Shown here piece after piece: positions 38,995 through 45,419 of a stretch of 64,000 nt of DNA. Numbering within the stretch: position 1 is the stretch's first letter; each line of letters starts with the position of its first letter. The position numbers and the translations under genes are program-made. This DNA comes from Nocardia bhagyanarayanae. GTDB lineage: Bacteria > Actinomycetota > Actinomycetes > Mycobacteriales > Mycobacteriaceae. The notes under the pieces were generated by a model. It was not told the DNA's origin. It worked only from the letters and a program-made list of their open reading frames with translations, and did no database searches. The DNA lies in NCBI RefSeq assembly GCF_006716565.1, contig NZ_VFPG01000002.1, forward strand, positions 1,375,484 through 1,439,483. Reading direction: 5' to 3'.

Positions 38995-39354
38995 GTGGGT
39001 GAATTCCGGACCAAGAGGATCTACGAGGACCCCAGCGACGACGACGGACGCCGGGTGCTCGTCGACCGGCTGTGGCCGCGCGGCATCAGCAAGGAACGCG
39101 CCCGAATCGACCTGTGGGACAAGGAGATCACGCCCTCGAACGATCTGCGCGCGTGGTACCACCACGACTCCGCCGCCGATTTCGGCGAATTCGCCGAGCG
39201 CTACGCGGCCGAGCTGTCCGGCGCCGCGCAGCGGCGGGGACTTCGCGAACTGCGCGAGCTCGCGGCCGAGCATCCTGTGACTCTGGTGACCGCGGCGAAG
39301 GATCCCGAGCACAGCCACGTCGCGGTGCTGCTCGATCACCTGCGCGGTGACTGA
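38995..39354 (+). CDS. DUF488 protein
   Basis: This 119-residue protein has the DUF488 signature (KRIYEDPSDDDGRRVLVDRLWPRGISKERARIDLWDKEITPSNDLRAWYHHD, then VTLVTAAKDPEHSHVAVL). Some members are linked to uroporphyrin-III methyltransferase-like annotation, but the function is unknown. GTG 38995 has GGAAGG 8 bases upstream; a GTG at 38965 would overlap the LUD gene. The two genes are probably one operon. Confidence 0.85.
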   Translation: MGEFRTKRIYEDPSDDDGRRVLVDRLWPRGISKERARIDLWDKEITPSNDLRAWYHHDSAADFGEFAERYAAELSGAAQRRGLRELRELAAEHPVTLVTAAKDPEHSHVAVLLDHLRGD

Positions 39355-39378
39355 CGACGATCGCCGGGTCGGCTCTGA

Positions 39379-40446
39379 TCAACCCAGCTCCGCGGTGCCG
39401 ATGACTTCGTCGCCCCGCACGTGCGGCCGCGCGCCGAGTCCGGTGTCGATGAGCTGCCGCGCCGCGATGTTGTCCGGCGTGGTCACGGCCGTGATGCGGC
39501 GGGCTCCGGATCGCGTGGCCAGCGCGCGCAACTCGGCGGCGACGCGACGGCCGATGCCGCGCCCGCGGTGCGAGCGGCCTATCCACACGCCCGCCTCCAC
39601 TTCGTCGCCGTGCGGTTCGAGCCGGGCCGCGCCGACGACCCGGCCCTCGACCATGATGACGAAGGTGCGTTCGTTCGGGCAGGTGGGGTGCAGCGCGCGG
39701 TCGCGGTGAAACGCCAGGAACGCCTCCTTGCGCACCGAGGTCCAGCCCGGCGGCCCCGCCACCGGCGCCATGACCTCGAGCGGGTCGGCGTCGGTCACCG
39801 CCGCGTCGAGCAGCAGCGGAAGGCTCTGCTCGCTCAGCTCGACCAGCTCCACCACCGGTTCGGCGCTCCGGCGCAAGAGGGCGTCGGCGCGTTCGAGATG
39901 GGTCGGCGACCAGAACGCGGCCCAGTCGGCGTTCTGGCCGAGCGCGCGGCGGATGGTCAGCACCCGATCGACCAGAACGACCAGATCGGTGAGAGCTCTT
40001 TCGCTCTCGTCGCGGTTCACGAAACCCATGTGGATGGCGGAGTCGCGTACCGTGACGATCCGCGTGAGCAGCGCCTCGGGCAAGTGGATGTCCGCGGGCG
40101 TGACCCGGTTGAGCACCTGGGCGGCCTCGAGCCCGCCGAGCGTCCACAGGTCGGGCAGCGGCCGGTTCGGATCCTCCGGCCGCCCGGCCAGCGTCAGCGT
40201 CGTCTCGAGACCCGCCATTTGTCCGCGGACCAGATGGATATCGATTGCGGCCAGAACGGACTTGAGCAGCGTCTCGGCACACGCGCCGATCGAGACGGCC
40301 TGGTCGATCAGCGCGAGCGGTTCGCGAGATCCGGTGCAGGCCAGCGCGCGGCGCGCGTGCGCACGCGCGAGCTCCTCGAGCGCGACGGGCAGCCGATCGT
40401 ACTCGACGGCGCCGAATGCGGTGGGCCACTGGCGAAGTGCTGCCAT
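39379..40446 (-). CDS. GNAT acetyltransferase with N-terminal HEPN-like domain
   Basis: The C-terminal ~140 residues are a GNAT acetyltransferase with the acetyl-CoA loop HRGRGIGRRVAAELRALA and the following TVTTPDNIAARQLIDTGL. The first ~190 residues are all-helical; GACAETLLKSVLAAIDIHLV and VRDSAIHMGFVNRDESERALTDLVVLVDRVL match the layout of HEPN domains, including an Rx4H (R-DSAI-H) motif as in HEPN RNases. This fusion reading is inference from the motif. The gene stands alone, converging on the DUF488 gene. Total length is 355 residues. Confidence 0.75.
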   Translation of the reverse strand: MAALRQWPTAFGAVEYDRLPVALEELARAHARRALACTGSREPLALIDQAVSIGACAETLLKSVLAAIDIHLVRGQMAGLETTLTLAGRPEDPNRPLPDLWTLGGLEAAQVLNRVTPADIHLPEALLTRIVTVRDSAIHMGFVNRDESERALTDLVVLVDRVLTIRRALGQNADWAAFWSPTHLERADALLRRSAEPVVELVELSEQSLPLLLDAAVTDADPLEVMAPVAGPPGWTSVRKEAFLAFHRDRALHPTCPNERTFVIMVEGRVVGAARLEPHGDEVEAGVWIGRSHRGRGIGRRVAAELRALATRSGARRITAVTTPDNIAARQLIDTGLGARPHVRGDEVIGTAELG

Positions 40447-40534
40447 GCGCCCTAGATTGCCACACCGCGACCGCCGCGGCCCGCGCTTTCTTCGCGCGAG
40501 ATTCGGCGCGCCCCTGACGCACTCGACGGCGTGG

Positions 40535-41152
40535 TCAGGCGGAGCCGTCCTGCGCGGTGATCCCCAGCAGCACCGACTGCACCTCGCGCAGCCGGTCCAC
40601 GTCGTTGCGGATGCCCGCCGCGGTGTCGGTGTAGAGAAAGGCCTCGCCGAGCCGGACCAGCGCGTAGGCCAGCAGCTCTCGCTCCAGCGGCGGGCGGTAG
40701 CCGTCCTCTTCCTCGACGCGGGCGATGAGTTCGGCGACGGCGGCCACCGCGCGCGGCTGGACCGGTCCGTCGCTGGCGGTGAGGATGCGTAAGCCCGAGA
40801 TCGGTTCGTTCTCGAAGTAGCGACGGAAGGGCTCGTTCACCGCCTCCCAGCGCGCGACGCGGTCGAGCACGTCGAGGATGCGCGTCGCGCCACGCGACCG
40901 TCGCTTGGCGTCGGCGCGGGCGATCATCTGCTCGTACTCCTGCACCAGCATCGCGCCGAGCAGGCCATCCCGCGAGCCGAACCAGCGGTAGATCGAGGCG
41001 CGACTGAGCCCTAGCTCGGCGGCGATCGCCTGCACGTCGACGCGCTCACCGGCCAGGAAGGCGCGGCGGGTGAGTTCGATGACCTGTTCGCGGGTAGCCG
41101 AAGCCGGACGTCCGGGGGAGCGAGTGGCGGCGGGCCGCGGAGGAGTGGTCAC
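40535..41152 (-). CDS. TetR-family regulator (QsdR-like)
   Basis: This 205-residue regulator has the TetR HTH near its start (TREQVIELTRRAFLAGERVDVQAIAAELGLSRASIYRWFGSRDGLLGAML) and a C-terminal domain resembling QsdR (LRILTASDGPVQPRAVAAVAELIARVEEEDGY). GTG 41152 gives a normal TetR length; an ATG at 41194 is possible. It is divergent from fabG, with an imperfect palindrome between, so it likely represses the fabG-maoC pair. Confidence 0.87.
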   Translation of the reverse strand: MTTPPRPAATRSPGRPASATREQVIELTRRAFLAGERVDVQAIAAELGLSRASIYRWFGSRDGLLGAMLVQEYEQMIARADAKRRSRGATRILDVLDRVARWEAVNEPFRRYFENEPISGLRILTASDGPVQPRAVAAVAELIARVEEEDGYRPPLERELLAYALVRLGEAFLYTDTAAGIRNDVDRLREVQSVLLGITAQDGSA

Positions 41153-41168
41153 CGGGTGAATCGTACAG

Positions 41169-41184
41169 CCGATCGAACGGTCGG
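41169..41184. promoter_or_regulatory. Imperfect 16-bp palindrome, candidate TetR operator
   Basis: CCGATCG-AA-CGGTCGG has 7-bp arms with one mismatch, between the divergent TetR-family and fabG genes. Confidence 0.5.
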
Positions 41185-41267
41185 CCGTGCCCATTGGAGA
41201 CGTGGCGACTGAGATGTATTTTATGGGTGTCCCTCGAAATGGACCATCCTCGACAGTCAGGAGAACC

Positions 41268-42029
41268 ATGAGCGCCCCGACTCCCCGCACGGCCATCGTT
41301 ACCGGTTCCGCCCGCGGCATCGGCGCCGCCACCGCCCGCAGGCTAGCCGCCGACGGCTTCGCGGTCGCTGTCCTCGACTTGGACGAGGCGGCGTGCAAGC
41401 CCGTCGTCGAGGAGATCGAGGCGGCAGGTGGCAAGGCGCTCGCGGTGGGCGTCGACGTCTCCGACGAACAGTCCGCCGGCGCCGCCGTGCAGCGGGTCGC
41501 CGACGAGCTGGGCGCGCCGACGGTGCTGGTGAACAACGCGGGCATCACCCGCGACAACATGCTGTTCAAGATGAGCGTCGCCGACTGGGACTCGGTGATG
41601 AACGTGCACCTGCGCGGCTCGTTCCTGATGAGCCGCGCCGCCCAGAAGTACATGACCGAGGCCAAGTGGGGCCGCATCGTCAACCTGTCGAGCACCTCCG
41701 CGCTGGGCAACCGCGGCCAGGCCAACTACTCGGCCGCGAAGGCGGGCCTGCAGGGCTTCACCAAGACGCTGGCCATCGAACTCGGCAAGTTCGGCGTCAC
41801 GGTCAACGCCATCGCCCCCGGCTTCATCGAGACCGACATGACGGCCGCCACCGCGGAGCGGATCGGCGTGAGCTTCGAGCAGTTCATCGAGGCGGCCGCC
41901 AAGCAGATCCCGGTCGGGCGCACCGGCAAGCCGGAGGACATCGCCAACACGGTCTCCTTCCTGGTCGGCGAGGGCGCCGGATTCGTCTCCGGTCAGGTCA
42001 TCTACGTGGCCGGCGGACCGACCGCCTGA
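41268..42029 (+). CDS. fabG: 3-oxoacyl-ACP reductase-type SDR
   Basis: This 253-residue SDR has the FabG pattern: TGSARGIGAATARRLAADG, LVNNAGITRDNMLFKMS, catalytic S in NLSSTSALGNRG, YSAAK, and GFIETDMT. CAGGAG precedes ATG 41268. A MaoC hydratase gene follows 16 bases downstream; reductase plus hydratase suggests fatty acyl-CoA processing (beta-oxidation or PHA-type metabolism) rather than the core fatty acid synthase. Confidence 0.9.
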   Translation: MSAPTPRTAIVTGSARGIGAATARRLAADGFAVAVLDLDEAACKPVVEEIEAAGGKALAVGVDVSDEQSAGAAVQRVADELGAPTVLVNNAGITRDNMLFKMSVADWDSVMNVHLRGSFLMSRAAQKYMTEAKWGRIVNLSSTSALGNRGQANYSAAKAGLQGFTKTLAIELGKFGVTVNAIAPGFIETDMTAATAERIGVSFEQFIEAAAKQIPVGRTGKPEDIANTVSFLVGEGAGFVSGQVIYVAGGPTA

Positions 42030-42045
42030 GCGAAAGGGATTGCCG

Positions 42046-42498
42046 ATGCGGGTCTTTCACGGAATCGCCGAACTCGCCGAAGCGGTGGGCAGCCACCTCG
42101 GCTACAGCGAGTGGCACACCATCACCCAGGAACAGGTGAACTTGTTCGCCGACGCCACCGGTGATCACCAGTGGATCCACACCGACCCCGAGCGGGCCGC
42201 GGCGGGTCCGTTCGGCGCCACCATCGCGCACGGTTATCTGACGCTTTCGCTGCTGCCCCAGCTCGTCGGCCAGATCTACCGGGTGGACGGGCTGCGGATG
42301 GGCATCAACTACGGCGCGGACAAGGTGCGGTTCCCCGCCGTCGTGCCGGTCGGCAGCCGGGTGCGCGCGGGCGTCGAACTGCTCGGCGCCAAGGCGATCG
42401 CCGCGGGCACGCAGGTGAGCGCGCGGGTCACCATCGAGATCGAGGGCGGCGCGAAACCCGCGTGCGTCGCCGAATCGCTGTCGGTGCTGGTGGAGTGA
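42046..42498 (+). CDS. MaoC-family (R)-enoyl-CoA hydratase
   Basis: This 150-residue hot-dog-fold protein has the hydratase 2 motif: FADATGDHQWIHTDPERAAAGPFGATIAHGYLTLSLL, including the catalytic Asp and His. It should hydrate trans-2-enoyl-CoA to (R)-3-hydroxyacyl-CoA, the substrate of the adjacent FabG-like reductase. ATG 42046 follows GAAAGGG; a TTG at 42040 is an alternative. Confidence 0.92.
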   Translation: MRVFHGIAELAEAVGSHLGYSEWHTITQEQVNLFADATGDHQWIHTDPERAAAGPFGATIAHGYLTLSLLPQLVGQIYRVDGLRMGINYGADKVRFPAVVPVGSRVRAGVELLGAKAIAAGTQVSARVTIEIEGGAKPACVAESLSVLVE

Positions 42499-42519
42499 GG
42501 CATCCGCGCCGCCGGGCGC

Positions 42520-43785
42520 TCACCGTCGGAATTCCTCGACGGGGGTGAACTCGGCGGCGCGGTCGCCGACTTCGTTGCGGTACCACGCTTCTCGGCGGAC
42601 GCGCTGGAACCGGTCGGCGAGGTCGTCCATGCCGGGAACGGTGCGGCGCAGCGTCTCGAGCCCGAAGATCACCGGTGTGCGCAGGATCGGGTAGAGGATC
42701 CACGGGAAGCGCCGTGGCATGGAGTGCGCGGCGTAGGTGGCGGGAGGCAGCCAGAAACCGGTGTAGCCGATCTGCGCGCGATAGTTGAGCTCGTCGCGGA
42801 TTCGCTTGCGCCACGGCGTTTCCGGCTTCGGACGGAAGGCCGGAAGGTAGGACTCGACGAGTTCGGCTCCGTCGGCGCCCGCCGTGTGCGCCCGCTTGAC
42901 GAAGGCGGCGAACATCAGCTGCGCGCCGGTGCGCAGGTCGGTCGGATACCAGTCCGGTTGCACGCCGAGCAGGTGCCCGACGTAGCGCCAGAAGTGCATG
43001 GTGGCTTCGATCTCCGCGCGCGTGGTCTGGAAACCGGCGCTCCACAGCGCGAGTCCGGGGACCACGCTGCCCGCCATCAGGGTCAGGGTGGCATCCCCGA
43101 CGCTGATCGGCACACCCCACGCCGCGCGCTGCCACTCCGGCCTGCTCAGCAGCTTGCGCCGGATGAACACGTGCATGATCCGCACCCGCATGGCGGTCTG
43201 CCGCCCGCGCGCGCCGGGCGCCAAGCCGCCGGGCTCGGACACATCGATCCAGAAGCGCACGGTCTCCAGCTGGCGTTTGTGCGCGCGCTGTCCCGCGTAG
43301 CCGCCGGTGTAGGACAGCGGTTTGGCGATCGAGCTCTCCGAATACATTTCCAGCGTGCTGGTCGTGGCGAAGCTGAACACGGAGGTGCCCCAACGGCGGA
43401 ACACCCGCGCGCCCCGTTCGACCAGCTCGCGGTCCAGCCATTCCGGCGGCGTCTCGAACTCCTGGAACAACCGCACCAGCGACGCGGGGGCGTCCGGCAC
43501 CGCGTCGACGCCGTGCGTCAGGGCTCGGTCGAGCATGGCCCGTCCCGCTTTCGGGCCGGGTTCGCCGAGATAGACCTCGTCGACGAACGCCTCGGCCACC
43601 GGGTCGGCCTCGAAGTAGGCCGCCGCGAAGGAACGGACCAGGTCGTCCGGTGGTTGCGGATCGAAACGCAAGGCGCGCCGCATGATTCGCCGTATCCGCT
43701 GGATCGACGGGTCCTCGACGCGCTCCCAGTAACGGAATTCGGTCGGTGCCGAGAGTTCCGCCTCGTCAGTGGTGTCGGTAGCCAT
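42520..43785 (-). CDS. MpaB/Lcp-type oxygenase (DUF2236)
   Basis: This 421-residue protein belongs to the oxygenase MpaB/latex-clearing protein family, heme-b enzymes that cleave or oxidise unsaturated compounds. The conserved core is RQTAMRVRIMHVFIRRKLL (heme-region Arg, Thr/Met and His) with GGYAGQRAHKRQLETVRFWIDV before it and MHFWRYVGHLLGV after. No signal peptide is present, unlike secreted rubber-degrading Lcp, so rubber is an unlikely substrate. A TetR regulator is encoded divergently. Confidence 0.88.
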   Translation of the reverse strand: MATDTTDEAELSAPTEFRYWERVEDPSIQRIRRIMRRALRFDPQPPDDLVRSFAAAYFEADPVAEAFVDEVYLGEPGPKAGRAMLDRALTHGVDAVPDAPASLVRLFQEFETPPEWLDRELVERGARVFRRWGTSVFSFATTSTLEMYSESSIAKPLSYTGGYAGQRAHKRQLETVRFWIDVSEPGGLAPGARGRQTAMRVRIMHVFIRRKLLSRPEWQRAAWGVPISVGDATLTLMAGSVVPGLALWSAGFQTTRAEIEATMHFWRYVGHLLGVQPDWYPTDLRTGAQLMFAAFVKRAHTAGADGAELVESYLPAFRPKPETPWRKRIRDELNYRAQIGYTGFWLPPATYAAHSMPRRFPWILYPILRTPVIFGLETLRRTVPGMDDLADRFQRVRREAWYRNEVGDRAAEFTPVEEFRR

Positions 43786-43796
43786 GCCGAAACACT

Positions 43797-43829
43797 AAAG
43801 TGAGTGGATGCTCACCTTCTACTCGCTTT
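43797..43829. promoter_or_regulatory. Inverted repeat, candidate TetR operator
   Basis: AAAGTGAGT (43797-43805) faces ACTCGCTTT (43821-43829), one mismatch in 9, and GTGAG/CTCAC (43800-43804, 43811-43815) forms an inner perfect repeat. It lies between the oxygenase start and the TetR start. Confidence 0.5.
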
Positions 43830-43845
43830 TGTGGTCGGTTCGCCG

Positions 43846-44466
43846 ATGACCGGAAATACTGCGCCGAACCGGCGAAAAGCACCCAAACAGCCGCGCGCGA
43901 GGGAGTCTCGGGAACGCATCCTGACCGCCGCCGCTCAGCTTTTCGCCGAGCGCGGCATCGCGGACACCTCCACAAATCGCATCGCGGCGCACGCGGGCAT
44001 GAGCATCGGGTCGCTGTACCGGTACTTCGCCGACAAGGACGAGATCGTCGGGGTGCTGCGCGATCGGCTGCTCGCCGAACTGGAGGAGCGGTTCGCCGAG
44101 ACGGTGCGGGCGGGAATGACGCTGTCCACGCGGGAATCGGTCGCGGCGAGCCTGCACGCGATCGTCGACGTGGTGTCTGCGCGGGAGGGACTGGTCCGCG
44201 CGCTTTCGGCGGCCGCCGCCGTGCCCGGATTCGGGTTGCTCGGGCTCGAGCGCAGGCTGCTCGTCCTCACCCGTGCCTACCTGCTGCACCGGCTCGGTCC
44301 GTGTCCGGAGGACGAGCTCGACGCGAAGGCGCTGGTCATGGTGACCACCGGCCTCGCCGCCGCGCTGCGCATCACCCTCGGGCCCGCCGCGACCGCCGAT
44401 CGCGAACTGGTGATCACCGAAACGGCGACCATGATCGGCGGATGGCTCGAGCCGTCGGCTCGGTAG
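43846..44466 (+). CDS. TetR-family regulator
   Basis: This 206-residue regulator has a basic N-terminus (RRKAPKQPRARESRERI) and the TetR HTH (ILTAAAQLFAERGIADTSTNRIAAHAGMSIGSLYRYFADKDEIVGVL). ATG 43846 is preferred because the in-frame GTG at 43804 falls within the putative operator. It is divergent from the MpaB-type oxygenase gene, its probable target. Confidence 0.9.
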   Translation: MTGNTAPNRRKAPKQPRARESRERILTAAAQLFAERGIADTSTNRIAAHAGMSIGSLYRYFADKDEIVGVLRDRLLAELEERFAETVRAGMTLSTRESVAASLHAIVDVVSAREGLVRALSAAAAVPGFGLLGLERRLLVLTRAYLLHRLGPCPEDELDAKALVMVTTGLAAALRITLGPAATADRELVITETATMIGGWLEPSAR

Positions 44467-44509
44467 CGATACCATCGGAGGGGGTCGGGGTCCGGAGAGG
44501 GGTGCAGGC

Positions 44510-44935
44510 ATGAGTGTCGACCGGAATGCTCGACGGCGGCGGATCCGCGCCACCGTGGTGGCGAGCGCCTGCGCGGGCGCCGCCGGGATCGCACTGGCCG
44601 CCGCGCCAGGCGCGCACGCCACCGCCACGAGAATCGGAGTCCTACCGGACCTCGGTTACGGCCTCGCGACCAATTTCGGAACCGGCTGCAGCTACACGAT
44701 CCAGGCCTTCGTGACCGACGCGGTCTCGCCGGTGTCCTTCTACGACAACGGGATTCCGCTCGCCACGGTGGCGCCGACCGGCGGGGTCGCGCTGCTGAAG
44801 TGGGTACCGGAGACACCGGGTGCGCACACGATCAGCGTCGTGCAGGCTCCGGACCGTGTCAGCACCGCCGCCACCGCGGTGCCCGTCGGCACCGGCATGC
44901 ACATCGGGCATGGGTGCGCGGTCTTCGGCGGCTGA
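44510..44935 (+). CDS. Small exported Ig-like protein
   Basis: This 141-residue protein has a signal peptide (RNARRRRIRATVVASACAGAAGIALAAAPGAHA) and a mature region of about 100 residues with two cysteines (GTGCSYTI, HGCAVFGG). VSPVSFYDNGIPLATVAPTGGVALLKWVPETPGAHTISVVQ resembles a bacterial Ig-like (Big_3-type) fold. The function is unknown. Confidence 0.78.
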   Translation: MSVDRNARRRRIRATVVASACAGAAGIALAAAPGAHATATRIGVLPDLGYGLATNFGTGCSYTIQAFVTDAVSPVSFYDNGIPLATVAPTGGVALLKWVPETPGAHTISVVQAPDRVSTAATAVPVGTGMHIGHGCAVFGG

Positions 44936-44946
44936 TCCGAGGTACC

Positions 44947-44966
44947 GCGCGGCCGAGGGGCCGCGC
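44947..44966 (+). terminator. Hairpin after the exported Ig-like gene
   Basis: A perfect 8-bp stem GCGCGGCC/GGCCGCGC with the loop GAGG. Confidence 0.6.
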
Positions 44967-45004
44967 CACCGTCCGGGAAGCGGTTCGCGTCACGGAGGAT
45001 CGAT

Positions 45005-45294
45005 ATGACGACCCAGCGCAGACCACTCGAGGTCGGTTCGCAGTTCGGGCCGTACCGGCTGGTCCGGCTGATCGGCCGCGGCGGCATGGGCGAGGTGTTC
45101 GAGGCCTACGACGCCGGTAAGGACCGCGTCGTCGCCATCAAGGTGCTGCCCGAGCGGCCGGCCGAGGACCCGTCTACCGCGAGCGGTTCCGGCGCGAGTC
45201 GCACGTCGCGGCCCGGCTCGAGGAGCCGCACGTCATTCCGATCCAGTGCCAGGATTGCGGAATCCCCAGCGCACCGTGGCGGCGCGACGTCTAG
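45005..45294 (+). pseudogene. Broken Ser/Thr protein kinase (PknB-like N-terminus)
   Basis: The reading frame begins as a normal Hanks-type kinase: GSQFGPYRLVRLIGRGGMGEVFEAYDAGKDRVVAIKVLP, with the glycine loop and the VAIK lysine. Near 45172 a base appears to be missing: the next frame continues with the expected YRERFRRESHVAARLEEPHVIPIQ. After that, similarity stops and a TAG follows at 45292. The catalytic HRD and DFG regions are absent, so the gene is both frameshifted and truncated. GGAGG precedes the ATG. Confidence 0.75.
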
Positions 45295-45323
45295 TGGCGT
45301 ACGGGCCTGCCGAGACACGAAAG

Positions 45324-45356
45324 CTCCGCCGCGCCGATGGTTTCGGCGCGGCGGAG
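45324..45356. terminator. Strong hairpin terminator between kinase remnant and DUF5682 operon
   Basis: A perfect 14-bp stem CTCCGCCGCGCCGA/TCGGCGCGGCGGAG with the loop TGGTT. It lies 64 bases beyond the end of the leftward five-gene operon. Confidence 0.75.
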
Positions 45357-45419
45357 AGCGTCGGCATTCGCGGCCTTTCGGGCGATCGGCCTGCCGCCGT
45401 AGTGGCCTCCCGTCCGAAA

